NCBI GenBank assembly: GCA_921293015.1
Contig: OV121087.1
Span: forward strand, 40,658,630-40,722,629
Reading direction: 5' to 3'
Length of the DNA stretch: 64,000 nt
From: Phorcus lineatus
Taxonomy: Eukaryota; Mollusca; Gastropoda; Trochida; Trochidae
Shown in pieces: positions 39,704-52,644 of this stretch (its first letter is position 1; each line of letters starts with the position of its first letter). The notes below the pieces were generated by a model, which did not search any database, was not told the origin of the DNA, and worked only from the letters and a program-made list of their open reading frames with translations. Made by a program: the position numbers and the translations under genes.

Positions 39704-40454
39704 TGTTTTAAACATGCCTGATCAGGTTTTTAACATTTCAATCAATATCGTCTGTGCCTAATGTCTGTTTAGTAATTTACAGCTAATTAGCTTTCACAAA
39801 AAGTCTATATCGATTATTTTTCGAAATACTGCACAAAATTCACATTATTTTCAATGACTAATTTTAGTTTTTGCCGATGCTTGAAATAACTTCACCGATA
39901 TTCACGATGATTTTGTTCACGACATTTTTTTAAATAAGGTTTTGCTTTTTTAGCTGTTAGAAAAAAATACCTGGAAAGAAGATTAACAAATAAATTCACA
40001 AAATTGATCGATAAATTTTGGAAACCCAAAAGGTAGGTTAGTAAAATTCTATTGTCTTGATACGTTAAGAAATTACAAAGCCACCCCAAGTACATGAAGT
40101 CTCCACTTTGTCGTCGCCAAATAAATCGATTATTACCTAACGGCATATAAGTGGGATTTTCCTTTATAGAAATAAAAACTCTTAAATGAATCATCGCATC
40201 TCGGTCTCAACAAAAGCTGTGCTTGAAGTTCATCAAACAGCAGCTTCTCAAATAAATAAACTAACAGCTTTTCCTGAATTTGGAAAACAAATGTCAGCGT
40301 GACCTTATCCAAGTCAACTGTGATAAACATATGTATACATGTGATGACAAATATTGACTGGTCATTCATCAATTCCGTTTTAACTTATTTAGAATGATTG
40401 GCTTTCACGGAATCACATATGTAAATGGTTGTTAGTTAAATTCATACAATTATC

Positions 40455-40753
40455 GTAGCAGTTGCGCATATTCTAACATAAAATCAGCTAACCAATCACA
40501 ATGCCGCCGTAAAAATTCGGTATCAGGAGCTAGGGGCAAGTAACTCCCGTGAATCATTCTTTAAAATACGATGATGCGATTGGTCCGCTAATGACTAGGT
40601 TTTATCTGCACAAAACTTGTATCAGATCGCTAATGTGGCTGCAGTCAGACCGTGTGAAGAGGAATGTCCTACACAGAACGAAATCGAATTTCAATGAAGT
40701 CAATACCTTGAAGCTTTTATTCCTCGGAACACGGTCGATTTTAATGAGAATGG
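40455..40753. mobile_element. Partial second copy of the 16129 element
   Basis: The internal blocks GCTAACCAATCACAATG, GGGGCAAGTAACTCCC and CGCTAATGACTAGGTTTT, and the right terminal repeat CTCGGAACACGGTCGATTT, match the element at 16129-16579 in the same order and orientation. The left terminal repeat is missing. It lies in CPES intron 1. A 73-codon ORF across it (40549-40770) is a by-product. Confidence 0.8.
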
Positions 40754-42166
40754 CCCGTTTGATATCATAATATCCACCATGACGGTCTGAGTCATAATCA
40801 CTAAATCACGTTACCATTTTCAGTTTTATCATACATGCAACCATCATTATCATGATCATGATCACTATCCTCTATCAACATTAACTCGATCCGCCATTCA
40901 ATCCGTTGTCCCATTTCGATGATCAAACAAACGCTACGTTGACAAAACACACGAGACATAATCTTGAACCTTAATGTTAAATTTGCTTTGCATATGAAAC
41001 CGATATCCCGAACGTCACAAATGCGTTGTCACATCCTAAAACATTTTTCTATCAGTTTTAAAGCACGAAGGCTGATGTAGGACCTGAGCCCATTTAGATA
41101 CAGAACGGGTTATTTGATAGAACTTTAATGTGAACGGTTTTGCTTTTTTATTCCGACAAAGTCATGTTCACACAATCCAACAAGCTCATCATCAATGATC
41201 AGCATTACAACCCAGGTCGCCATTACCATGCATGATCTGTCATCACACCATGAAAATAAGTACAATCGGCCTAACATCTCCTGCACAGTATGACTTGCGC
41301 CAGCCCAAATGACTGGCTAAATTTAAGCCTTACAGCATTTCACAAACTTTGCTATGCCTTCAAAGCAACTGCAGCGGAGCGCGGTAGTCCGATGAGAAAT
41401 CTTATTAAGAATGGCATCTATCGAAACCAAAACCACAAATCTTATTTGCGCCTTTCGCTACCATTACAGGCCTAAAATGAGGCATGTAAACGTATGTGTA
41501 ACTGTTTTCATAGGGATGAAGGTTTATAACAGTGAGGTTTACTTCAAGGCGCGTGTTATCATTGATCTAAAGATACCAAGCTGCAAATCATACAAAAAAT
41601 CATTGAATGACAAAATTGCTCTGCATGTAAGAAAGCCGACCTTTCCGACTGCCCTGCATGTATCGGCACGTAACGTTTAATCTGTCAACGTTAATGACAT
41701 TGTAGTGGATCAGGTTATCGATATTGGCACCACGGGACGCCGACGGTAGAATCAATCGACACATGCTGAACTGTGTCTGCACACTACACTTATTTATTCG
41801 TTTAAGATTAACCTTTTCTTGATCCAATATCGGTAATAGTCGATATTGCACAGAAATGTTTGTGATTATAGACATTTTTCACAGTTCTAAAGTTATCTTT
41901 TGTTTGCAGACATTTTTAACAAAGGAAATGAATATGTTCTTCTTGGAGTGGGGTTCGTTTAAGATTACTTTTTCTGTGTAAATATCAGACAGATTCAATA
42001 AGGAATAGTCGATATTTAGTTAAAGCCAGCTAAATGATTTCTTTCAATATAATATATCGATATAGAAAGAAAAATCTTTTTGTTAACCGGGTAAACTTTC
42101 AGATCAGACAGTTACGATTGAAAAATCGATGTTGTATTAGCTGTTATCGTGGTTTACCTTGAACTC

Positions 42167-42739
42167 ACAACACTAGTGCAAATGCTTGTTCATTCTAGAC
42201 TTGATTATAGTAATAGTTTGCTGATAGGAATTAGTAAAGGTCAACTAAATTAACTTCGGAAGGCCAAGAATACAGCAGCAAGAATAGTGACAAGAACTCC
42301 TGAACTCTTCGATCCCTACACTAGAATCTTCTCCGGGTACCAAAAATTAATGATAACAGTTTTAGAATGAAATCATTTTGTTATGCTGCACCTCGTCAAC
42401 GGAACCAATTTCCAAAGTTATCAAGACGTAATCCTCATTGATTGTTTTTAAATAAAAAAATTAAAACTCATCTTTTTTCAAGCTATTATTCTTAGACTAT
42501 ATCTCATAATTTCCAACAGACTTGGTTAACTGACATTTATTTCTGATATTTTTCATATGCTAGAATTCAATTCATTTCTCCCAAATTTTATTCCATATCA
42601 ATAATTCACATAATCTTTTCTTCTAGTATGTCAATTCCCTTTGATCATGTACCTTGTGTATAGATATAGCGCTTTATAAATACTCATTACTACTATGTAA
42701 TACTACTACTACTTTTACTGCTGCTGCTGCTTCTACTAT

Positions 42740-42781
<42 letters not shown>
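42167..42781 (+). mobile_element. Decayed LINE (CR1/L2-like) 3' end with microsatellite tail
   Basis: A frame starting at 42167 reads VHSRLDYSNSLLIGI, then after a stop LRKAKNTAARIVTRTPELFD. This matches the block just after the reverse-transcriptase core of many non-LTR elements (SRLDYCNSLL…LQ.VQNAAARLVTRT). About 190 nt later, in another frame, come KSFCYAAPRQRNQFP and KIKTHLFSSYYS, the usual last residues of these ORF2 proteins. The 3' UTR ends in AGCGCTTTATAAAT, and a (TAC)n tract at about 42688-42781 forms the tail. It has stops and a frameshift and is clearly inactive. Confidence 0.8.
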
Positions 42782-45700
42782 ATGCAAGTAGTTCCCGATT
42801 GTTAAAGGTCAATAGAATATTATTATTGCGTCCAGGAGTCCACTAAGTGGCACTTTTTATATCTTTGCACTGAACAAGCTAAAAGTATTCTACCTTCTCT
42901 GTCGAGGAAATTGAATATTTCTATTTTTCAATAACATCACTAAACTTGAATATAGACAAAATGTATAGCGAATTGAATATTACATCATCTGGAACCCCGA
43001 AAACGTATGTCCCTTTTTATGTTACATTGTTTTTATTTCAATTATCGTTAATGTAATGTTTTGACGAAGATTGCAACCCATTATCAGTAGACAGGTAATG
43101 AACGATTGCCGAAGAAGCCGCAGCTCGGTTGTCAAGGAAAACAACTAGACTCAGAGAACACAAAACATTTTACAAAAAGAGTAAAACAATTCGGAGTAAA
43201 ACCGTATTCGGAATACAAAAATTCTAGTGTTTCTTAGAATTAAATATATCCGATCTCTTCATCGACTTGCTCATTCTGAAGTGATTCAAACATTGTCTCG
43301 TATTATGATACAATCGCCTGGCAACCAAATCAGTAAAGAGCTCCAAAATGCACACAAGTAGATAGCTGTAATGCACTGAAAATGCATTATTCACTGGCGG
43401 CACAAATAGCAACAATTACGGAGTACGGGGGTGAAGTTCGGAGAGATGAGGTTTTTGTGTTACTATAAATATACATTTTCTAACCCTCTCTCATTGACTT
43501 TTTCAGTTTAAGGAAAAAGATCCTCAAACTCATTGAAGAAGATGGTCATCGTGGCGATGACGACGACAATCACGTCGATGAAGATTTTATCTACAGTTGG
43601 CATGATCGATGATTGATTGATTATGATTATGATATGGTTGGCATGTTATCAGTGTTTGTATCACTTTGTAGATAATTGAGTATTTCTAATTACTAAATAT
43701 CATAAATACAAGGGTTAAACTACTAACTTTTAGATATTTACTGTTTTGTTGATAAAGCTGCTACAAAAACATAACCACAAGAAAATATATCTTTAAGCGT
43801 GAACCGATAAATTAAATGTAGTTATTACATCATGTCAATGGTGAACGATTCAAAATTTAGCCTTTAACACGACGTTGAAAGCTTTTCATAAAAATATGAA
43901 TATACTTATATTTGAAAACGTTTTTAAACAATTCACAATAGACGAGAATAGATAAGAATTATAACCTTATCCTAGCAGCACGATCCAAATGCCAAGGGTA
44001 TAAGTATGAATCCCGTAGAAACTTATACTTAACTGTTCACCATGTCCATCCAAGTATGTTTATAACCTGAATAAAATCTATTAATGATTTGGACCCTTTA
44101 CGAAAGTTGAAAAATTAATAAAACACGGAACGTCTACCGAACGTCAATTCGCATTGATTCTCAAGGAAATGCATTGTTTGCTTAAATGAAATATGCCCCC
44201 ATCAAAATAAACCTAAAAGTAAGTCTGTTCAATTCTCATTCATCCTAGCTAGAGTGTAAGAAGCAAATGAAAAATTAAATGTAACATGAAGTTGGACATT
44301 GCCAAGCCATGTTCTTTTGTGAATCAAAATAAGAAAATCGAATTGTTGAGGTTTCAAATCATTTTCTTTTACACACATGTGACTGATACAACTTCGAAAT
44401 TCTTGTCTAATTGATATATGTGCACAGATTAGGTTTCGGATCGGATTTATAAAAACCTCGTCATAATCAGAAAGTTCATACCTATCGTTTGTAAAACAAA
44501 ACATTATCTTTATCTTAGTATCAAGGATATTTTCAGGATTTCGTTTCCTTCACGTATCTACCCAATTCAGATATGAGAATACAGTAATAAAAATTCAGGA
44601 ACTACAATTGGGGAAGGTGGAAAAGAGTGCAGTACCGTGATTTGCATTACCGTGTTCTCACAGTAACATTACTTTCATACATTTGATCAAATACGATAAG
44701 AAAATACAGTGTTACTCTAGGGTTCCATGTTATATATAAATAACAACGACCTTTATCATTATCCAGCATGACCAACAAACGCGTAGTAATATCGACGCCA
44801 TTTAACCTTATCATATATCATGACCTCTTAACCTTTTGAACGTGCACCGCAGTACAAAAACTTGGAGAATACTAGTACTATATAGGTAAATAGGCCAATG
44901 TTGCTCAGAAACTGAATAAAATTAGTAAAATTGTGTAAAATATCATGGGATTCACGTTGTTAGTTTATAATTTAGCACAATCATATGTATGGGTTCATTT
45001 GGTAATGGTTATCGTTCATAGGACTGTGTATAGTACAAATATAATTTGGAGATTATCATATTATCATAACCAACAGATAAGTTATGAGGAAACTGTGAAA
45101 CGGTTCAAACCATTGTCCCCTAACAGTCTCTGATTAATTTCTACAGTACACATACGTATTCCAGTTCGACGTTTTGGTATAATACCTAAACTAGAAGAAC
45201 TACAGACTATACGGTCGTCATTTGATCCGTCTCTGTCGTAATGATACCTTTGCGTGTGACAGGTTTTAGACAAATCAATATTTTCCAGACTTGATAAGGG
45301 TTATACTATTATCATTCTTTCCACTTGGCCGGGGAGATTTTTTTTTTTTCATATTAATAATGAAACGGTAAGATTGGTTTACGATCGTATCTAGTATACG
45401 TGAACGGCAACCGCTAGCGGTAAAGCTTATTTCGCTTTATTAATCTTATCACAACTGTCTTATTGTATGCACCGAAACGACGCATCTCGTTGCAATAAAG
45501 AAGTTGTAAATCAAAGGAAGTTTATCAAATACAACAAAATGACATTTTACTCACACCAGAACGATATACAATGTCGTTAGTTTGCTTCCAGGTGTGGATA
45601 TATATAGGCCTTTACATTGTTAACATAAGTATGGTCGATTGGACAAGGCGGCTGGCTTTATGATTATTTCTCTACAATATATAACTTCTATTCCGATTCG

Positions 45701-47605
45701 GTTTTATCATTGCTAAATCACATGGATACCGTTTAGAATGACATATATTGCCTATTGCCTTGCAGTCGTTGTATTTTTTCTATACAACGTTTTCTCAACG
45801 TCATTCAACGATGCAAAATTAAATGAAAAATAAGTTACCTAGTCAATCGCGTGCTTAGAAAACAATATGAAATTTAAATCTAGTTCAGATTTAACTCCAA
45901 CATGCTTGATGTAATAATAGGTGTATTTCGTTTGAAATATGAATACGTTTAAGACAAATGTCATTAATAACAAATTATATCAAGTTCTCAACAGAGCATT
46001 CATAAACTAACGGTATGTAATGAATACTTAGTTGACGAATTCATAACAGGATAATTTCAAGTTAGGGGTTGTAGTAATTCTGGACGAGAAGTTGCAAACG
46101 TCGATAGCTTTCAAGCGACGCCTGACGGACAATATCATATATCGCCTTACAGGCCTTACCAGCTGAAAAGGGAGTTTTTAATCAAGTACGCAAAATTGGC
46201 CGAAGAATGATAAAAGAAACATGCAAATAAACACTTGACGGATAAAGGGATTTTACCATGAGCATTGGAGAGATAAGCCACGCTCTGCCAAATAACCTGT
46301 CAGATGATATAAACCGACTCGAGGCAACGTATACACATTGAATATTTATCATGAAATGGAATGAACGAAATGTGTTCACATATTCGATTTCGTTTCCCCA
46401 ATATCGCCATGGCACTGTTCAGACGATCGTCACACAAAATTGAGGCAAAGTTGAGTAAAATTTCATTCATTTCATTCATACCCCCTGAATTAACTTTTGA
46501 ATATCTCGAGTGAATAACATTAACAATTGTTTCCTTATTTGAAACTGACCTGAGTGCCAAGTTAGGCTAACTCTTAATATGGTTTTATTACCAACGTAGG
46601 GTGACAGGTTAACTTGCTTCTCTTTGAATGTAATTTTGAGTCATTAACGAAAAAGGACCTTCGTGTTGAAAGTAAAAAAAATGTCCAGCAGTTAAAACCA
46701 TTTAGTGATAGAGAGAGCATTGAGGTTGTCTCTCCCTCTCCCAAATACTAAGTGGTTGTTTTATACTAATTTTGTGTTGTAAGTTCATGTCGTACCAAAG
46801 CCATTAATATCATAATTGACAAACAGAATGAACAAGCAGTTTGGCACCGTTGAGTAGTAGTATTTTATGAGTGAATGTTTATGTCTTCCTATCTCTTCCC
46901 CTCCATTTTCTTCATTTTTTTGTTACATGCTCACATCCAGTTTGAATCAGGGGCATTACGTTTTACGTGTCAGCTATCAAAGGGCCCATAATGTTGAAAC
47001 TGAACAGAATGAACAGACAGTTTGACAAACTTTAGTAGAAGTATCATAGAAAGAAGGATTTTATCAATTGTCCTTTATCATTTTTAAAAAAAATGTCTGG
47101 ATGTATCCTCATATACCTTGTAAAGGGTTGACATTCTCACTGCACGTCATGTTACTGTGAGTAATGTTGCAAAAATTGAATGCATTCGTACTTCCTTGTC
47201 AACGTAAACACAAGCAGTTCAATATCAGTTGAAACAGTTGAAGTCGTATGTTGAACGGGATAAAGATAATTTTTATCACGTTGAAACGGTCCAAATTGAC
47301 CTCATCAGTTTGCCACCTACTATTACAACGAGTCAGAAGTAACGATGAATTATTACTTGGGTCATTTCTAGAGAGCATTGAGCTGTTGGGCAGTGAAGCT
47401 GGTATTCTAGTTGTCCCAAAGACGGGAAAAAAGCATAACTCTTGAAAAGCAGGTTCCCATTTATCTCCTTTACAGTTTAGAGGATGAATGTTACTATAAA
47501 AGCATTTCAAAAGATGGTGATGCAGAGCCGAGAAGATAAGATTTATCGATGACATGATTCTCAGGTTGACTGAAAATGGTATGCATATGGAGCAATATTT
47601 GTTAA

Positions 47606-48074
47606 AGAGCCACTCCGTGATTTCATAACATATTATTTAACTTTGATACGAACCTACATGTCATATGTGATGATATAATATAAAACATCTTAACTTTTCA
47701 TGTCCAAAAGACTTTTATATGAAAAAAACTGGTTTTCCATGAAAATCTAAAAAAAGCTTTATAAATGTACAGAGGTGTAGATATCACGTCCAATGTACAT
47801 GGATACCAGTTATATAACCTAACAAACACTATCAACTCATAACTGCCCACCTTGCTGTTTTAGCTAAATCTCCAAAATTACGTTTGACTATTTGACGCGC
47901 GCCACTGTCCGGTTTTCGATAATAATTGCGACGTTCTACCTTTATATTGTGACTTTAAAACACCCCAAAAAGCTTTGTAATGTGTCTTTTTGGTAAGAGT
48001 TGATATATCAAGATCAAATGACACCATTTATTTAGTTTGGCATAAATGACTCCACCAACTCACGGAGCGGCTCT
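47606..48074. mobile_element. TTAA-type MITE family 2, copy 2 (469 bp)
   Basis: TTAA occurs at 47602-47605 and 48075-48078, the ends are AGAGCCACTCCGTGA and its inverse, and the whole element aligns with 28653-29122 in the same orientation. The two copies share length and order of all blocks, so they derive from one master and were probably mobilised by a TTAA-specific transposase encoded elsewhere. Confidence 0.88.
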
Positions 48075-49402
48075 TTAAAATAAACAAGTGGATCATCATG
48101 AACACGTGTCTGTGATCGACCGACCCGAGAAGACCAGTGGATGCGGGGGAAAAAGGAAGAAATGATGTGTTTCGTAAAGATTGTTGTCTTTCGAAACCTA
48201 TACTTCTAGCGTGTAAGTGACTTCCTTCTCCAGATAACAAAAAATGTGTGGAGATCACGATGTCCAGAAAGCAGTGTTTTTTAATTGAAAAGTCACGTGT
48301 CATTACGGTTGTATTTACTACTCCTTAATATCAGATATCAACAAGTTTAGAGTTGGTAATTCAGTATTTCAATAAAATGTTACAGATTTTTTGTCATCTT
48401 TCATCTTAAATATGTATTTTTTTACGCTAACTTTGATAGACGTGTAACTTAAATCGAGCACATGGTTTTGAACGTAAATAGAAATCTAGAAATAGAAATA
48501 GAATTGCTGCTTTGACGTCCATCAATTTTTAACTTATGTAATTTTATTTGCAAATGTAACTAATTCAATGTCATAATAATATAACGTGTTTAGTCGGTAA
48601 TGTATCCATGGAAACATCAGTTTACGAGATCTTACGTCTAACATCATAACTTGCCTATGGATAAAGGGAAAGTTCAAAGAATATGTCCTAGTATTAATAT
48701 CAGGAAAAACATTAGCGAAATAAACTGGAAACGTGATTCTTAACATGAATGACGTTTGTAATCCGTCCTTACAGTCCCGTTACTTTGAAGTTCTTTTGTC
48801 AATCATGGACCCCATATGTTAGAATCTGTATCGTTACATACAAGTGCTAATGGATTCTTCAATTGACTTGTGAATGAAACTTATCCCTTCAGCTACATTA
48901 TGAATAAATACTCTCATTGGAAACCTTATCTATAAACTTTTCTAGGTGTTCACGATGAATGCAAGTTCAAACCTTGACATTGTGTCGATGTTTGGTTCAT
49001 TTCAGCAGTCGATTTATTTTGATGTTTGAAAGGATCTGTTGAGCTGTTTCGATAATTTTGTACCGTGTTAAGAGTACTTTGCAGTGCTGATTGTATCGCA
49101 GGAAGAAAACTTGCAAATACCATGGTTTTTTTAGCCCGGCAATGAAACCTGCTAAGGTCTGCTGTAAGCAACAGACCACTTTAAGTGCATTACTGAACAT
49201 GAGATTCTACAGTAAGAAAGGCAGCATCACTGTTATGGCCCTGCGTTACAGTGAATCCTATGATTGTTAAACCTGTAATCAAAACATTTACAGAAACGGG
49301 ATTCTATTTTGGTATATGAAAACTGCAACCACATCCTAGCTCCCTCCTGTAGGATAAGATACGTTGCAAAAGGATATCATAAGGAACAGAAGACTAAGGC
49401 CT

Positions 49403-49508
49403 CCTTTCACAAAGCAATAATGTGGTCGTAAGTCACTAAGTAAACCTTAAAGCAATGTTTAACAAAGGGGGTTGAGGTTGGCCTAAATAAACGTTGCTTT
49501 GTGAAAGG
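49403..49508. mobile_element. Small foldback repeat, unit 1
   Basis: CCTTTCACAAAGCAA at the left is the inverse of TTGCTTTGTGAAAGG at the right. Between them is the CGTAAGTCACTAAG block, also found in the neighbour at 49533. It is about 200 bp inside intron 1 from the CPES exon 1 donor. Confidence 0.65.
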
Positions 49509-49532
49509 ACGCCCAGAAAGATAAGAAATGTC

Positions 49533-49629
49533 TCCTTTCACATAGCCCTGAGGTTATCGTAAGTCACTAAGAAAACCTTAGTACTATGTTAAAGGCTGGG
49601 AGATAAGGTTTACCTTTGCTTTTGAAAGG
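49533..49629. mobile_element. Small foldback repeat, unit 2
   Basis: CCTTTCACATAGC and TGCTTTTGAAAGG are partial inverse ends, and CGTAAGTCACTAAGAAAACCTTA matches unit 1 apart from one base. Two units 25 bp apart suggest tandem insertion or local duplication 80 bp from the CPES donor site. Confidence 0.6.
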
Positions 49630-49710
49630 GGGTCAAGTGGGATAGGATAGGGAACATTAAGATAAGATAAGGGTAAAATAGGATAAGAAAAGAAATATCA
49701 TGTTACTTAC

Positions 49711-50487
49711 TGTTAAATGTGGATCTTGAAGAGGTACCTCGTATAATTTCTCCATGTGATCAACAAAAGTATCCCAACACTTGCTGGCAATCCCAATCAT
49801 CAAACCGTAGCAGAAAACTCTCCAAAAAATATATTTTTTACTTGGTGTCACAACGTGACCATTTGGCGACCCGTTGGTTCCGTTTTTCGTCCACGTGGGG
49901 ACCTCCAGAGCCTTCTTATCAAAATATTTGTACAGGTAGAAAAGAACCCCGAAGCATATAGCAAATCCCCCAACTGTATCACATATTAAATCCATGTAAT
50001 AACCGGGGCTGAATCTGTGTGAATGGTAAACATTCTCCCCAGCTCGAGCTCTGTATACGACTCCGTCCAAACCGTCGAGCCAGGTGCGGAACTCGAAGAG
50101 TAGTATACCGATTCTACGATCTCGTAAACTCTCGGAAGCGACGAACTTGCCCGAGATGAGGGCTATTATGACATGGAACATGCTAATCATGTTTGGAGTG
50201 ATGAAGAAAAACACGGTGCTGAAGTTGGTCATCTTGTTGAAGATCTCTGTCGTTGGTTTGATGAAGTACTGGCTAGTGTGGTCAAGCATCATCAACTTCA
50301 TTGTAAGTGGATGGAAGGGGGAGTACGATGACACCTTGGCTGCTGCAGATTCGTACAGTTTCGTCTCTTGGAGTACCGTGTACAGGATTATATCCATACT
50401 GAAGAAGTACATAAATATTGCAGCACCAAGACATATCAACACGTTCTTCTCCTCTCTGAAGATCTGTACTGAACAGAAAGGCACCAT
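49711..50487 (-). CDS. CPES: Ceramide phosphoethanolamine synthase, first coding exon (259 codons)
   Basis: This enzyme family transfers phosphoethanolamine from CDP-ethanolamine to ceramide in the Golgi lumen, making the invertebrate sphingomyelin analogue CPE. The exon shows the CDP-alcohol phosphotransferase signature: D138, D141-G142, R146, then G162, D166 and D170. Two details differ from the usual DGxxAR(x8-9)GxxxDxxxD pattern: A is replaced by Y145, and 15 residues separate R146 from G162. Hydrophobic segments lie near residues 17-39, 94-115, 162-187 and 217-238, with a hydrophilic Asn/Gly-rich loop around 198-212. The ATG at 50487 is the first after an in-frame TAA 24 nt upstream, which supports the start. 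The exon ends DPHLT (codon ACA) at a consensus donor GTAAGT (49705-49710), phase 0, and joins in frame to the exon at 26833-26955. The window is clearly richer in G+C here than around it. A generic CDP-alcohol phosphatidyltransferase is the only serious alternative. Confidence 0.87.
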
Positions 50488-50754
50488 GTTGTTGTAAGTG
50501 TGGCAAGGTTAACCGGAAGTATATCCAAACTTTATGTGGATCACACGGCCATATCACCAGACAAGCGTGTAGCACCGAAGTGGGCGTTGAGATCCGTTTC
50601 ACTTGACTACATCTACAGATTGAAGTATCTTACTTTAATACATCGTCCTTGGTGAAGCGAGTCGCATATGTCCACTGTGACCTACAAGCAAGTCGTCTGC
50701 TTCTAGCTCACGTTGGCAGCACAACAACGATTCCGCGTCGAATACCGAGCAGTT

Positions 50755-50762
50755 TATTTATA
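50755..50762 (-). promoter_or_regulatory. TATA-box-like motif upstream of CPES
   Basis: TATAAATA on the minus strand lies 268 nt upstream of the CPES start codon, in a stretch of mixed composition rather than AT-rich filler. Initiation about 30 nt downstream would give a 5' leader of roughly 240 nt without a splice. The leader contains other ATG triplets, for example in a 106-codon overlapping frame starting at 50602, so leaky scanning or a different start site may be involved. A more distant promoter near 58.8-59.1 kb, with a spliced 5' exon, is the alternative. Confidence 0.4.
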
Positions 50763-52644
50763 GCTCTCTCTTGAGATAGCGCCGTTTCTGTCAGTACACT
50801 CGCTAGCAGGTCGGTATTTACGTCCTAGGTTTTGCTGTGGAGCAGACGGCAAATAGATATCACTGGTCCTCTAACGATCCACTGCGCTTCATTTCAAACT
50901 GCAAGAATGTCAGGTGGTTATGTAATATGCCACTACCCTTGTCTTGTCTGTTCTTGTTTTGGATTGCCAGCAGACGATATGTTCAGACGCCGTGTGATTG
51001 CCCGGTAAACGTTTCACGGCTATATCAACAGGCTGTCAGCTGGCTTGCTGAACTCCCGGTGTAATCTGTTAAACAGTTGAACACATAATTAATACAACAT
51101 GTTCACAGAACAAAGAGAGAATCGACTCAATCCAATTATACAAGCATCGATAAATATCATATCTGGATTAATAGCACCAGTAAAAAACCGCCAACGGATT
51201 CAATGATTAATGGAAAGCTTATTACGAAATGATTTAAACTGTTTAGAGGTTTAAAAAACAATTAACGTGAACAGGGCATTTAGGTTTATAGTTTACGAAT
51301 TCTGTGATAAAATTGTTTCACTGCTACATATTATCATCATATTAGATAACGATTATAAACGGTTAGTTACCAAGATCATAATGTCTCAATTAACTAGAAG
51401 GATTCGAAAAAATACTCAAATATCAAAATCGTTTAGATATAGGGAAATATGACATATACAGATGCATTGTGTTTGCTATTGTTATATGGGCAGATTGTCA
51501 CCATGGCAGACATATTTATTAACCTCATTTAGAAGAACATACAAATATTTAGCTGATGGGTGGGATATCGTTGCAGATTGTTGGGAAAGGTCGATTATAT
51601 ATTATAATTATCTAATTTTTGTACAGTAGTAAAAGCGAATATGTTTGGGCGAATCTATATTCAAAGACTAGGTTGCGTAGATGTCATCTCTCATGTGACC
51701 ATTTTAAGAGAAGATTAAACTGAAATTGAAATTGCTTTTACCTTTTCCCCTCGTGGGTTCAACCTTTTACACGTGGTAACAATTTCACATGCAGATAATA
51801 TATATCGCAAATGATACCTTCATAGTTCTCTATCAAGACTATTAACAACACCGACCATTTGATAAGCAATCCGCGCCAATACTAAAAGATACAAAGCATA
51901 CTATCAACTTACTAATCTTACTATCTTCAATGAAAACAAGTATGTTTATTTATAGTGAGTATTCAAAACATCAAACATTACACATTCGTATACTGAATGT
52001 ATACTAGCTCGATAGATAAAAAGACTCGCACAGCTGTCCGCTGTTCGATTGGATTTCCGTGATCTTTGATGGGTATTGCCATTCGTTGGTAACAGCTGTT
52101 TATTTTTTTATTTCAACAGGAGTGTCCTAGGAGCACATAAACCCTGTTGTGTGCCCTTTGATGTGGATTATGGCCAGAATATCGGCAGTTATAATGAAAT
52201 TTAATTTACGAAAGATCACATATATTGCCCGCTCCTTATGCATATGAAATCAGCAGTTCTTTGTTAGGGTTGTTAACTTACCTGCATCGTTTGGACAATT
52301 GTGTAGACATTCTAAGGTATTTTTATTTACAAATTTAAAAAATGGCATTGGTATTTTTGGGATAGTCAATGGTCATAGCTCTTATAACATTAACCGATTC
52401 ACAACCAACTGCAGATCTGCGTATGACTGAAGTAAACAGCAAGCATGCGGCGTGTAAAGTTTCATAAGGACTGGGTAGAAATTTTGGACGGAGTGGAGTT
52501 TTCGTAGAATATGCGACATGCATTGCCTATGGCAAAGAGGACATTAATGATTCTGAAATGTCAAATCTAAACACGCCGCGCATTGAGTTTATTGATAAAT
52601 GTTTAAAAGTAATCGTGAGTGAACTTGAGCTACATAGTATAAGG

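Larger units (their letters stand above)
26956..49710 (-). other. CPES intron 1 (22.8 kb)
   Basis: This intron is defined by the donor at 49705-49710 and the acceptor at 26956-26957. No further coding exon in the gene's phase was recognised inside it. It contains the elements listed separately at 28653, 29935, 34773, 37101, 39657, 40455, 42167, 47606 and 49403. The stretches 30219-34772, 35046-37100, 37246-39656, 42782-47601 and 48079-49402 are AT-rich non-coding DNA. There I see only short chance ORFs, small palindromes and a weak 183-bp direct repeat near 46.8-47.1 kb. Confidence 0.7.

Noticed and set aside
47199..47555. 118-codon minus-strand ORF
   Set aside because: It has no recognised domain, and a 65-codon ORF overlaps it on the other strand. 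The length is within chance for AT-rich DNA, and no splice or promoter context supports it.
50084..50602. 137-codon plus-strand and 106-codon minus-strand ORFs overlapping CPES exon 1
   Set aside because: They are out-of-frame readings of the exon and its leader; neither has recognisable motifs.
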